Assembly: GCA_949987705.1 (NCBI GenBank)
Contig: OX465282.1
Coordinates: 60,509,922-60,573,921, forward strand
Direction: 5' to 3'
Length of the DNA stretch: 64,000 nucleotides
Source: Thereva unica
Taxonomy: Eukaryota; Arthropoda; Insecta; Diptera; Therevidae
Below the pieces are notes generated by a model that had not been told where the DNA came from, searched no databases, and saw only the letters and a program-made list of their open reading frames with translations. Each line of letters opens with the position of its first letter. The first letter of the stretch is position 1. Of the stretch, positions 1 through 11,073 are shown in pieces. Both the position numbers and the translations under genes were made by a program.

Positions 1-1745
1 TATAGGTGAAGGCGTAGGAGCTATGGAGGGCAAGCATTTCAACTCCAATCCTTTAGCTATTCAGATTATTATTATATGGGCATATGAAAATTCGCACCCA
101 AAGTCCGTTCACGATGTCGATGGATGAGGGGGTTTTTAATCTGAGGCTATGGAGGGAAATAAATTACATATCCTAGTTTTCAGCTAAAACCTGCTCTAAA
201 CGATGCTGTGAGCACCTTCCAACGTTAAACTTTTGATGGTGGGACGCATTGTGTGACCGCTACTCGAACTACGAATGTCCAATGTCAAGCGTCCAACGAT
301 GGTATTTGAACAGATTCAGAGTGTTGTCGGTCAGACGTCTGAAGCGTTGATGCTGTATTTGCCGAAACAATAATATCCTTAGTACGAAACTCTTCGTATC
401 ATATATCATTTAACCTAACCCGCTCAATTTAATTGAGTAACAACTAGAAAAAGAAGGTAGGGAAGTGAACAGACTTTAGAAGTGAAGTTTATTTCAGTAG
501 TGGCAAAGGAAATACAATGAATCTACCCAAGGTCGATGAACCCACAAGCTCATAACAAACGTGGAGGGATGAGTCACGAGAGAGCATGGAGAGGTGAGTT
601 ACGAGAGCATACCGGCAAAATGAGTCTACGTAACGCCTGGAATTGCTCATTGTGACAGAGGACACAGACGATGTCCTTTTGGATTGCCGGAGATTAGCCG
701 AGCAAACTGCTGCACTGTAACCTACAGCTAAAGGCACGGCTAAGAGCAACGAACGTCTTAGACTATAACGGTACGATCGTTTGATTTACTGACTAAAGTG
801 GAGGAGAAGCTAAATTCCTCAATCAGAAGGTAAGGGGAAAGAAACAAAAAAGAAGTGAGTTAGGTTTAGAAGTACTAACAGTATTATCAGATAAATAAAT
901 GCTGATCAAGCCTACGACGCATATAAAGCTTAACATTCATTACGTTTTGGTAGAAAATTAGCCAGTCTTAAGAGAATTTCTTAAGATAATTCTAATTAGG
1001 CCTAATGAGCCCACTAGTAGGTGATTTTAGTTAGGATTAGAATACGGTATAACCGATAGCCTTGAGCGTGTCGGCATCATGATGCCCCTTCCAGCGCACT
1101 AAAATAGAAAGAATCCAATAAAATATTTGTATGCAAATTAAAAATTAGTCTTAAAATCAAGCCAAGAAGTATAACTTCTAATGCGCGTACATATGTAAGT
1201 ACAAACACCCACTGGTTTTTATAACTTCATCTTAATAAAAATTGTTATTTGCCCATTTTGTTTCTCTAAAATGTAAAACGTACGGTATTGCAAATTGACA
1301 TTTTCTTTAAATTCTACATTCAGCTTGTCTACCAATTTCATCCAAAACAGTTGCTTCTTCCCTTTGTTTTTATATCCGATGTGGCTCGGATTCTATACGA
1401 ACTCATTCATACGGTAGTTTGCCGAGTTCGTAAGGGCAAACAGCTAAAGCCTTATTTACGCCTAAAAATGGAAAACAATGTGATTTTTATAAAATTATGC
1501 GATTTATAACCTTTTTATATGCAATAAACGTAATTTTTCATTTATAACCCATAACCACAATATAAATAATTTATTATTCCATTAGTTTTTTGTCCTATCA
1601 TTCTTCGGTTTCTTTATTTTTACATTTTTTACATTTCGAACCGAACTTTTTTTTTCTCCTTCAGTCTAAGAAAGTGGGAACTCAAAATAATCAGATGGCG
1701 TTATAAGTTATTTCGATTGCTCAATAAATGAGATGGCGCTAATAG
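1..1745. other. No recognisable gene
   Basis: I see no protein family, RNA gene or clear repeat here. Short open frames, such as one at 489-749 on the minus strand, have no recognisable motif and look like chance frames in AT-rich DNA. Confidence 0.5.
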
Positions 1746-1748
1746 TTA

Positions 1749-2721
1749 AGGTGCTGATAGACGATGAGAATATTCTCATGTAAATGCTCTCGCGAGAACA
1801 AAAATTCGTTCTCATTGCCGTGTAAATAGACATGAGAATACGTTATCCCTCTCATGGGAATATTATCAAGCGTTCTCTTGAGAATCTCTCTCTCATACGT
1901 GTAAATAGATGCCATAGGAATATTCCAATAAGATTTCATGAGAATTCATTCTTTCCAACATGTTGGAAAGAACGATTGTTCTCACGTCTCTTATTATTGT
2001 TTTGTGAATTTTATTATGTACGGTTGTGTTTTGTTGTGGATTCCTTTAATTGTTATGGCGGAAAGAAAGGAAAAAAACAGTTGAGAAATAAGGAAGTAAG
2101 TAAAAAAATATTATTTGGACATAAGCAATTTTATTTAAATTAACTAATGAATACAGGCATGGCCGGAAGAAAAAACGGAAAAAATGTTTGCCGCATACGA
2201 GGAGAACGAATGCCTGTGAAGGAAAAGCCATGAAAATTATTTCAAGCCCCACGGACACCTAGAAAAAAAATCGACCAAACACTTCTCCTCCTTCTGTTTC
2301 TTTCGGCCTCCTCAGCCTCTTCTTCTTGGAGCAGCATCCCGAAACTCACACAAAACCCAATCTTCAACTTCCGTCTTTTCGACATGGCGATTACAACAGA
2401 AATAACTTTCAATATATGCTCTCGAAAATTAAAATATCAGCCAAATCTTTTGTTCTCATCGTTTACGCACACTATGTTAACTACGGGATACCATATAATG
2501 TCACGTTTTCGAAAATAAAAATTATTATCACCAAACTTCTGTTCTCATCGTGTAGACACACATGAGAACTCATGAAAATATTCTCATGAGAGCGATTCTC
2601 ATGAGAACGATATTTACGCTGACAAGAACAAATACTATCACTCGTGTAAACAGCCATGAGAATATTCTCACGAGAATACCAAAATTTACGTTGAGAATAT
2701 TCTCATCGTCTATCAGCACCT
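1749..2721. mobile_element. PIF/Harbinger-type MITE with TTA target duplication
   Basis: The ends are inverted repeats of about 30 bp beginning AGGTGCTGATAGACGATGAG, and both are directly flanked by TTA (1746-1748 and 2722-2724). A three-base TWA duplication is characteristic of the PIF/Harbinger superfamily. The terminal regions are built from repeated small palindromes of the type TGAGAATATTCTCA, so each end can fold. No transposase is encoded, and the short open frames inside show no known domain. A tiny frame starting near 2055 begins MAERK and then stops. This resembles the start of the MADF-like frame at 57,934, which may be coincidence. Confidence 0.75.
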
Positions 2722-2724
2722 TTA

Positions 2725-4200
2725 GTCGAAAAGTGTTTACTCGCACTGTTCATGCCAGATGGCATTAGATGATTAACAAACGGTGTTCATATAAAAGTGG
2801 TTAGTCACGTAGGCAGTTCGTAATTGTAATTTATTTCTAAAAATATGACATATTCGTTACAATTAAAGGAAACCAGCACTGTTGATGTCAGATAGCATTC
2901 ACTATCATTTCGATGATTAACAAAAAGCGTTCATATTAAACTGGTACGCGTCTCAAGAGGGCGGTTTACCATTTCTTCACCACCCCCTCGACATGGGTAT
3001 CAACTGAAAGGGTATTATAGTTTTTTCCTCAAAGCCTGGTTTTTGTAATTTGAATGACTCAAATCCTATAAACAGGGGGTTTCACTTACTACCTCTATTA
3101 AGCGCTCCTTAAAAGATATCTCTACGATTCAACAGCATTTGACCAATTAAAAAAATATTTAAAAAAATAAATTTAAATAAAACGAAATGCTTAGTTACCT
3201 TTGGTAAATACCTGTTTACTGACTGGGATAATGTAGTTTTTAGTACAAATAGTGATAATATATGATAGATATAGATAGATAGATATAGGAAATATGTAGT
3301 ACATAGTACACAGTACTTATCGTCGGGTCGATGCAATAGTCAGGAAACAGAAACTTTTCTATTTCAAACATTGTGCAAATATGCAAAAAAGTCATATTAT
3401 ATTCTGCCAAAGTCACGGATCTAAATTTTTATGGGTATCTACTGGATTCAATTTGAATTTTTTCAGAGCATAGTACATAATATGCAGTACATTGTATATA
3501 GTACGTAATAGGTAATATATAATACATAGCAAATAATATAACATACCAGTAGGGAATGGAAGTACTGGAAAAACTACTTCTACAGAAGCAGTACAGTACT
3601 TCCACCCAGTACAAAAAAGGCATTACATTAACACGGCGAAGGCCTAGGCTGGGAAGTACTTCTTTTTTCCCGTCCGTAGAATGTGTTTTGGAAGTACTTA
3701 TACTACATTTATTATTAAACTCATAATACAAAGTTATTATACTGTAAATTTTTGTAATGTAATTTAGTTGCGGTAGGCGTGAAGGGGTGGGGTAGCTTGG
3801 AGTTAAATTAAACGATTTATATTTATATCATAAACATAAATTTAAATATATGTTTATACATTAAAGATAAAAAACTTAATGGCTGAGATAACTGAGATGA
3901 TTAAAAAAGAAAACGACCAGCTACGAAGTTTTTCAACACGCTTTTTTCGCGAAATCAAACTCTTGGTCACCAAACCCATTCTCCTCTGCATTATGTACTT
4001 ATAAGTCATTACAGAAAACACTAAATAAAGAAGTACTTCCAAATCGACTTCCCAGAGTAAATACTTGCGACTTTCCCTACTGGGATACTACTCCAGATAT
4101 GTACATACGTAAAATATGTACAGATGCCCAGTCGAATAGGCGAAACGCCGAAACGTATTCCATGTTGCCGAAAGCGATTAATCCAAGAAAATATTTAAAT
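2725..4200. other. Intergenic sequence, low-complexity AGTAC-rich tract
   Basis: No gene is recognised. The stretch at about 3,290-3,720 is enriched in the words AGTAC and GTACT on both strands, giving many small palindromes. A related tract (TATATAC, GTATTGCATA words) lies at about 25,330-25,430. The segment at 2,985-3,020 (GACATGGGTATCAACTGAAAG) matches the inner part of the inverted repeat family at 15.4-22.3 kb and is probably a decayed fragment of it. Confidence 0.4.
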
Positions 4201-4205
4201 ATTGT

Positions 4206-5545
4206 AACCATTTAGCTGGCTAGAGCATGGCAACTTTTAGTCGAGGTCCAGCCACAGACGGCAACGATGGTGACACGTGCACTTTGCTGCGCACCCGTTT
4301 CTGGCTACTTGTGGCTATGCAGCTATCTAGAGCATGGAAATAGACAACAGCGTATAATTCTATGTGTGCGAGGCTAAATAGCCCGCGCTTAGTGGGAGGG
4401 ATTGGGTTTGAATGTTGCAATGCAGAAGCTGCTCTCAGCCCTGCAAACATTTTCTCGGCTGCTCGCTTTCTCGAGCTATTTCCGAAACAAAACTTGTCGA
4501 GCATTATTCGAGAAACAATCGTTAAAAAGGCCCCTAAAACTTTTACGCTCTTTTCATGGTTTTGTTACTTTCTCTCTTCCAGAATTGCTTTGAAATTTGA
4601 GATTTGGAGGGGTTTTGCTATCGAGCGAAGAGTGCGTGTGTGTGCAAGACCGAAGCACATAAACATATTGCATTCGAGATTCATTCGATATTGATTCGAA
4701 AAAACGAGACACACATACATGCAAAACTTTCGAGATTTCATCTAAAAAGCGATTCGTTATAGCGTTCCTTTTTTATCATTTTTGATAACGCTTTCGAATC
4801 GTTTTCGATTTCGTTATCGAAGAAAAGCTTTCGCTTTTTATAAACCGCTCTCGCTTCGATAACGTGTCGGAATGTTTGCAGGGAGCATTCATTTCATATT
4901 TTCGCAATGCAGACGCCGCTCTCAAAATCCATGTCATATTCTCGCACCCATTCATTTCATATTCTCGCAATGCAGACGCCGCTCTCGAAATTCATGTCAT
5001 ATTCTCGCATTCATTTCATCCTCTCGCACACATTCGCTGCTGTCTGTGGCTGGATCTCGACTATAAGTGCCCCAGATATGTATGTAAAATTTGGTCGAGC
5101 ACCAGCAACAGACAGCAGCGAATGTGTGCGAGAGGATGAAATGAATGCTAAGAGCGAAAATATGAAATGAATGGGAGCGAGAATATGACATGGATTTTGA
5201 GAGCGGCGTCTGCATTGCGAAAATATAAAATGAATGCTGAGAGCAGCTTCTGCATTGCAACATTCAAACCCAATCCCTCCCACCAAGCGCGGGCTATTTT
5301 GCCTCGCACACATAGAATTATACGATGCTGTTTGGACGTAGAGCTCAACCAAAAGTTTCCATGCTCTAGACAGCTGCGTAGGCACAACTACCCAGAAACG
5401 GGTGTGCAACAAATTGCGCGTGTCACCATCATTGCAGTAAGTATCCAGAAACGGGTTTGCAACAAAGTGCGCGTGTCGCGAATTCTTTGTTTTACCCCCA
5501 GCAAAAAAGTGCCAAAAGCACCTAAAGAAGTTTACACTTCAAAAA
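4206..5545. repeat. Foldback-type inverted repeat, with a nested insertion
   Basis: The right arm (about 5,095-5,545) is the reverse complement of the left arm (about 4,206-5,060), with the centre near 5,078. Arms carry short repeats such as GCAATGCAGACGCCGCTCTC and TTCATTTCATATTCTCGCA. The outer right end contains CTTTAGGTGCTTTTGGCAC when read inwards and matches the outer end of a third copy at 14,930-15,355. The left arm is interrupted by a separate insertion at about 4,442-4,879. Open frames on both strands here are by-products of the repeat. No transposase is present, so the element would be non-autonomous. The superfamily is not resolved. Confidence 0.65.
4442..4879. mobile_element. Small insertion inside the foldback arm
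   Basis: The other arm at about 5,230-5,250 and the copy at 15,180 read CTCTCAGCATTCATT or similar without interruption, whereas here the sequence between CTCAGC and AGCATTC is split by about 435 bp. The insert begins CCCTGCAAACATT and ends AATGTTTGCAGGG, a short inverted repeat. The internal part has short hairpins (CGATTTCGTTATCGAAG and its complement). No coding sequence is recognised. The duplication length is ambiguous (AGC or similar), so no superfamily is assigned. Confidence 0.55.
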
Positions 5546-5619
5546 AACACTTCAGGCAACCCGTACTCATACAATTCATAAAAATATTCTCTATCCCTTT
5601 AAATCATGTTTAAAGATAA

Positions 5620-6569
5620 CACAGGCCTGCAAAAAACGTTTTTTTTTTCTTTTCAATTTAATAGTCGTATTTTAAGTATTTTTTCGCGCTGAATCCGAAT
5701 CCGTTGGCAAAATTGCCCTATCACGTCAGGATTTTGAGCAATCCTAACCTAAAAGTGCCAAAAAGCGTGTTTTTTTGCACTTTTGCGCGTTAAATATCTC
5801 AAAACTATGGAATGATAGGGCAAATCTGACAACGGGATCGTTTTCAGCATGCCAAAATCTATAGAAAAGCATGTCGGAAGCGTGAAATTTGACAACACTT
5901 TTTTTGTAATACTGAAAAGAAAAACTTCTTGGCGCGAAATCGACGATTTTTATTAAGACATGTTATCATCGTTGCACCTCGTTTTTCGGGGGCTCGTTTT
6001 TTAAGTATTTTTTCGCGCTGAATCCGAATCCGTTGGCCAAATTGCCCTATCACGTCAGGATTTTGAGCAATCCCAACCTAAAAGTGCCAAAAAGCGAACA
6101 CGCTTTTTGGCACTTTTAGGTTGGGATTGCTCAAAATCCTGACGTGATAGGGCAATTTGGCCAACGGATTCGGATTCAGCGCGAAAAAATACTTAAAAAA
6201 CGAGCCCCCGAAAAACGAGGTGCAACGATGATAACATGTCTTAATAAAAATCGTCGATTTCGCGCCAAGAAGTTTTTCTTTTCAGTATTACAAAAAAAGT
6301 GTTGTCAAATTTCACGCTTCCGACATGCTTTTCTATAGATTTTGGCATGCTGAAAACGATCCCGTTGTCAGATTTGCCCTATCATTCCATAGTTTTGAGA
6401 TATTTAACGCGCAAAAGTGCAAAAAACACGCTTTTTGGCACTTTTAGGTTAGGATTGCTCAAAATCCTGACGTGATAGGGCAATTTGGCCAACGGATTCG
6501 GATTCAGCGCGAAAAAATACTTAAAATACGACTATTAAATTGTCAAGAAAAAAACCTTGCAGGCCTGTG
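5620..6569. mobile_element. 950-bp near-perfect hairpin element, TAA target duplication
   Basis: The whole element is a palindrome centred near 6,098 with a loop of about four bases. The left arm (5,620-6,096) and right arm (6,101-6,569) are so similar that both encode the same 64-residue frame, at 5,859-6,053 (minus) and 6,144-6,338 (plus). Ends read CACAGGCCTGCAA and are flanked by TAA on both sides (5,617-5,619 and 6,570-6,572), as expected of PIF/Harbinger insertions. Inside each arm a segment of about 95 bp (starting AAGTATTTTTTCGCGCTGAA) occurs twice, so it appears four times in total, two in each orientation. No transposase is encoded. A transcript across it would form one very long double-stranded stem. 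Confidence 0.8.
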
Positions 6570-6579
6570 TAATCATAAA

Positions 6580-7475
6580 AAATATGATGGCAGCTACAAA
6601 GTCATCAGCTTTGAAATCCTCTGTTTTCCAATTAGAATCAACAAAATATAAAGAGAGACTCCATCTATCCTCGATCTCTTTTTTCTTGACTCAATATACA
6701 AACAAAAATTCATATTTTAAGAAGAGTCAAAAACAAAATTTCGAAGCAAAATTTTAAGAGAAAATTTAATATTGCTCGAAGTCAGAACAGATTACCAGAA
6801 AACAAAGAGAATATAGTGGATACAGAAAATTTCTCTTGTCACATCCCGCTGTTTGGTTCCGAAGAAGCTGCGTTTAGCTCAGCTTCTGAGGGTACTGTAT
6901 TAACGCGTGAGTGTGAGTTCAATTAAATTGAATGTGTTGGAGATTTCACATTGATTTTCTGGGCCAAATAAGCTGGAGATATTACAGCTTCCCCATGTTA
7001 TGTAAAGCCTCCGCCACGATAAGGCGGCTTCAGAAAGATTTAACGTCTTGAATTATCGGAGACCGGCACTTTAGTGTTGTCACTCTGCCGCTCATATCAT
7101 GACTGTTTCTTAAGTGTTTCCAGAGAAGGAAATTTATTAAGATTTTTCTTGTTACTAATCTTGATATGTACATATATAATATTTAAATTTATTTTTTAGG
7201 AAGTTGCCTATTTGATCAAGGGAACCAGTGCTTCCTTTGCTTCCAAAGAGGAACCGCCACTGATTATTAGGTACAATAGCATTTAATATTAATAAATTAA
7301 CGATTGCTATTATTGTATTGGTAGCCCGAGGGCTGTATAAATAAGTCAAGCAGTCAGTTACAGTTGATATACAGCAGTCTAGCCATTTTTTAATTATCAA
7401 ACAGTCTTGAGATATTGCTTCCGAGCATACACGAGTGGAGTCAAAGTAGATATCTGGCTGCTCCAATAACAATTA
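6580..7475. other. No recognisable gene
   Basis: Nothing with family-level similarity was seen. Short frames at 6,557-6,757 and 7,155-7,472 are AT-rich and lack motifs. Confidence 0.45.
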
Positions 7476-7477
7476 AC

Positions 7478-7760
7478 CTCGGTAGCCAAGGGGTAAGGCG
7501 CCTGGTAGCCTAGGGGTAAGGCGCCTGACTACTATCCCAGAGGTCCAAGGTTCGAATCCCGGCCAGCCCCACGGTCCTTCGCCTTTTCCACTTTTCCACC
7601 CACATAACTTTCCTTCTTTCTTCTCCCCTCTTTACATTCCTGATTCCTCCTGTCATAGCCTTCGCTAGTCCTTCCCCGCTCCACCAAGCGTATGTCATCG
7701 GTTGGTTGAAGAGATTCAATTCGTTTCACGAGGCATAACACTCCAGCGAGTTGCTTTTCA
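7478..7760 (+). mobile_element. tRNA-derived SINE
   Basis: The segment starts with a tRNA-like head. An A-box-like stretch (GGTAGCCTAGGGGTAAGGCG) is followed about 35 bp later by a B-box-like GGTTCGAATCC, the RNA polymerase III internal promoter pair. The A-box part is partly duplicated (GGGGTAAGGCGCCTGGTAGC), giving two tandem heads. A tRNA-unrelated body follows, rich in CTT/CCT. Minus-strand frames of 69 codons here are the usual artefact of reading a SINE head backwards. The 3' end is not clearly defined and merges into LINE-type 3' sequence near 7,760-7,975. Confidence 0.65.
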
Positions 7761-7799
7761 AATGCCCCGATGACAGAGTCGCGAAATGGTTGGAAGTAG

Positions 7800-7975
7800 T
7801 GGATTCAAAAATATATCGCGGCTAGGTTTGGCAGCTCCTTCCTACTTCTCTCTCTACTTCTCATCTTCCGGCTAGAGCTGCTGTTCGACATTTCTATAGG
7901 AAAAAATAGATTGTCGAACAGTACAAAGGGGGCTTTCCCTAAGTCTCTAGTCTATCACATAAAAAAACCGAAGAA
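7800..7975 (+). mobile_element. LINE 3' end fragment
   Basis: The sequence ends GTCTATCACATAAAAAAA after GTACAAAGGGGGCTTTCCC. It closely resembles the 3' tails of the LINE family at 8,465-8,787 and 59,004-62,112 (GTACAAAGGGTGA, then CACATAAAAAAA). A reverse-complement relative lies at 14,758-14,925. It is non-coding and severely 5' truncated. It may instead be the tail of the preceding SINE, which would then share this LINE's 3' end for mobilisation. Confidence 0.55.
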
Positions 7976-7992
7976 GCACCAAGGGCTTAACA

Positions 7993-8460
7993 TGGCGACC
8001 GGTCCATGACTTCGAGCTAAGGAACTATAACCATACAACAAGAAGAACTAATTAAAACACGAACATCCGATGACACGAAGCGAGCTGGACAAAGCATTTG
8101 GGACAATCTTCGCACAAATACAACATCTGAGGAACCACGAAGGAAGAGCCAGGAACCCCGTTTTGAATGCAGAAAATACCAAAGGAAACTACATGCAAAA
8201 TCCGAATTAAATAAATCAAAAAGGGTTAAAAGAAAAGAAAAATTATTAAAAATAAAATAAAAATAAAATTACAAAAAAATTGTTACTATTTATGTGGAAA
8301 AATGGGAAAAACAAATTCTATAGCTAGCGATAACAATGGACAGGTAGTTAACAACGTTATACTCGTAGTAGAAGACACTGTTTCAGTTGAAAACGAAAAG
8401 GTGATAATATTATTATCAATATTGATTGCAATCAAGATTGCTGAACTTATCTATGCTATG
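7993..8460 (+). other. Possible LTR-retroelement leader with small ORF
   Basis: TGGCGACCG at 7,993 resembles a primer-binding site for tRNA-Arg as used by some Ty3/gypsy elements. About 300 bp downstream a frame opens at 8,302 (MGKTNS) and runs for roughly 50 codons before joining LINE-derived sequence. Its start, MG followed by a serine at position 6, would fit N-myristoylation, and residues 34-50 form a hydrophobic stretch. Together this could be the 5' end of a truncated retroelement. I cannot name the protein family, and no LTR was recognised, so this is tentative. Confidence 0.25.
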
Positions 8461-8464
8461 ATTG

Positions 8465-8787
8465 CTGAACTTATCTCACTCCAAACACTTGCAGCCTGTC
8501 CGTTCGTGCACTCAACAAGATAATAACTCGTTTATCAACAGTACAACTCGACTGTGGAATAATATCTCGCAGTCCGTATTTCCGAGCTCCTACAACATCC
8601 AAGAGTGCAAACGCAGGGTTCATCACCACCTTCTTCAATACCAATACCCCCCCCCCCGGTACCTACATAACCCTTAACCTATCCCCTCCCCCTCCCCCTT
8701 CCCCCATACTAAGATTACGAGACAAACGACAGAACGGACTTATAGTACAAAGGGTGATTTCTGAGCTTAGGACTGCCACATAAAAAA
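8465..8787 (+). pseudogene. 5'-truncated Jockey/CR1-type LINE, last codons and 3' UTR
   Basis: The frame at 8,462-8,677 reads through STRQDNNSFINSTTRLWNN and SVFPSSYNIQECKRRVHHH. It is nearly the same as the carboxy end of the 989-residue protein at 59,143-62,112 (NSFVNRTTRLWNSLSQSVF). The following 3' UTR also matches that element and ends CACATAAAAAAA at 8,787. Only about the last 60 codons survive, a typical dead-on-arrival 5' truncation. A cytosine run has expanded (CCCCCCCCCC near 8,648). Confidence 0.85.
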
Positions 8788-8799
8788 ATCAATTTAATT

Positions 8800-8945
8800 T
8801 TTTCTCGCGCTGGAAATTTTGGACAATTCCTATGAATAATAGCCGCAAAATTTTTAAGCTTTACAATCTTTAAGCCTTTACTTTTGAAGTTATAAGCAAT
8901 TTTGATGTTAAGATTGGCCTTACTTGTTGCTTTTAAAGTAAAAAT
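8800..8945. repeat. Degenerate fragment of the palindromic TA-target MITE family
   Basis: The words GGACAATTCCTATGAATAAT, CTTTTGAAGTTATAAGCAAT and TAAGATTGGCCTTACTTG match the inner arm of the complete element at 49,421-50,433. No inverted ends remain. Confidence 0.5.
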
Positions 8946-9184
8946 TCTTTAGGGACGTTTGCTTGAAAAATTAACATGAGAGTAAATCGATTTCATTGGA
9001 ATCACGCTCTCACACATTGAAAAATTGTCTGATTTTTGGTATAACGCTGGGAAGTGGGACGGACGAGGCACAACAGACGAAGAAACTCGGGGCTCTGTGT
9101 GCAAGAGTTGAAATACACTCTGCCTTACTGCATAGATTTTCTGGCATGTTAGCTAGTGATGAGCAAAAATGGTCTTGTTCTTGC

Positions 9185-9245
9185 TAAATGTGCGGAGTGA
9201 ACAAGAACAAGACTAGACTAGTCTTGTCTTGTTCTTGCGTGTGCG
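9185..9245. repeat. Short palindrome built on CAAGAACAAGACTAG
   Basis: The sequence GAACAAGAACAAGACTAG is followed at once by its near reverse complement ACTAGTCTTGTCTTGTTCTT, forming a hairpin of about 18 bp with almost no loop. A partial extra copy of the word lies at 9,168-9,185. It sits just outside the left end of the Harbinger element. Confidence 0.6.
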
Positions 9246-9551
9246 AATCACTAATGTTAGCTACGTTGTCGTGCAGACTTTGGGTGTTTTCAAGTTTGGC
9301 AGTACTGACTGCACAGTCAGTTCTGCTGTAATAATTTCTGCTGCAGTTTTGACTGCTGAAGTCAATACTGCCACATTGTGCAGGCGAAGTGCAGACTTAC
9401 GTCAGCCGGAAAATTTTCGTGAACAGGTTTCATTTGCAGTTCCACGTGTTTAGCGGACATGTTGTTATAGTTTTTAACACAATTATTAGGTTTCGGTTTC
9501 GAATTCAAAAACTGTAATTTTTTAGACATTTATTAAATATTGATGTGAAAA

Positions 9552-10842
9552 ATGGATAAAAATGCGCAAGTGAACGTTATAACAAAGATTTTAATTGATA
9601 CCAGCGTGGAAAGAAAAAATCGCAATAATAGAAAGAAAATAATAATAAAACGGTTCATTTTTCAAAAATATAAGTTTCTGCTATTAAAAAAACCCAAAAA
9701 ATGTACAAAAATAGTTAAAATCAAAACTTATTTTGAAGTGATAAACAAGTATAACGAGGACACTTTTTATAAGCACTTTCGAGTCACGCGGTGCACATTT
9801 AAGGTATCGTACTAATTTCAGAGTTGTTATATATAGTAAAGTAGGTATTAATGTAATACAACTGTAAACTTGTAGAAATTACTCTCCATTTTTCATACCA
9901 TAAAAGTGGTGCCAAAAACCAAACTTTCGATGGAACGGGGATTTTTAATTACCATTTGGAAATTAGCAAATCAGGAATCGTTTCGTCAACTGGCTGATCG
10001 ATTTATCTCTCCGTGGGATATGCTTACAAAATAGTAATGCAAACATGCAAACTTCTTTCCAACAATGTATCATTGTTCGTGAAATGGCCTGAAAAAGAAG
10101 AGATTCAAGAAATTGTTGAGAAATTTCACAAAATAAGAGAAAGAAGTTTCCCAAATGTAGTCAGGTGTGTGGACGGCACCCACATTAAAATTATGGCACC
10201 GAAAGAAAATTGACCCGACTATTATAATCGAAAAGGCTTTCATTCAGTGATTTTGCAGGTATGAAATTCTAATTAAAAATAGCAATTTATATAGCAGTAT
10301 AAAACTTTCTAGGGTATATGCAACAGTGATTACGTTTTCATGGATGTGTTTTTTGGTTGGCCAGGGCGGTCACACGACGCCCATGTGTGGGAGAATAGTC
10401 CTATAGGACGGGCTTTAGCTGATGGTACAATAACTCTACCGGACAATTGCCACTTGTTGGGGGACTCAGCATATAAACTGCAACCATATTTAATGATTAA
10501 CTATAGAGACAACGGGTATTTGACAGAGGAGCACAAAAAAAATATAACACTATATTAAACAGTTCAAGAGTTGTTATTGAACAAACCTTTGGTATGCTCA
10601 AAGCCAAATTTAGAATTTTAAAAGATATTGATACTAAAAATGTACATCATATAAAATATATAGTATTAGCGGCAGTATGTTTATATAATTTTATAATGAA
10701 AAATAAAAGTGTCGAAATAGAAGTACATTTAGATTATGAGAATAACGAGCTTAGCGAGGTAACTCTAGGAGAAACAGAAAAAGATCCTGCTGAAGAGGCC
10801 AAATTAAAAAGGGATTCGATTTGTTTGTTATTATCTTTGTAA
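9552..10842 (+). pseudogene. HARBI1-like PIF/Harbinger transposase, broken
   Basis: The amino end (9,552-9,815) finishes DTFYKHFRVTRCTFKVSY, the usual start of this family. Coding resumes by about 9,905 and continues through 10,013-10,213, with CVDGTHIKIMAPKEN carrying the first catalytic Asp near 10,172. An in-frame TGA at 10,212-10,214 interrupts it. A GT...AG gap (about 10,258-10,312) looks like an intron. The next block (10,340-10,558) carries WPGRSHDAHVWENS and LLGDSAYKLQPY with the second Asp near 10,463. A frameshift follows in an A run near 10,539. The last block carries VIEQTFGMLKAKF with the catalytic Glu near 10,578. The DDE triad is therefore still present, but at least one stop and one frameshift disable the gene. 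Confidence 0.85.
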
Positions 10843-11073
10843 ATAAAAAGACCATTTGTAAAAATAACAAATTCATTTTTAATGTTACATCCTCAAAATC
10901 CTTTAATAAAAATAAAAAACAAAAATCACTTCAATCACATGAAAATAAAAGAATATAAATACATAGAAATTACTAAACTACTTCAAATCTATTTATTTAG
11001 TACCATTTGTCTATGAACGCCCACCAAACGAATTCAATTAGTTCATCCAAGTGCGCCTTCACATCACATGGAG

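Noticed and set aside
489..749. 86-codon minus-strand frame
   Set aside because: No motif, no neighbouring signals, ordinary length for chance.
4864..5613. Multiple overlapping frames of 80-150 codons on both strands
   Set aside because: By-products of the short GC-richer repeats in the foldback arms; no protein motif.
5859..6338. Two identical 64-residue frames as real genes
   Set aside because: Identity arises from the palindrome. The peptide has no recognised domain, and one frame per arm is expected by chance.
7510..7741. Minus-strand frames with GIRTLDL or RDSNLGPL
   Set aside because: Antisense readings of the tRNA-derived SINE head.
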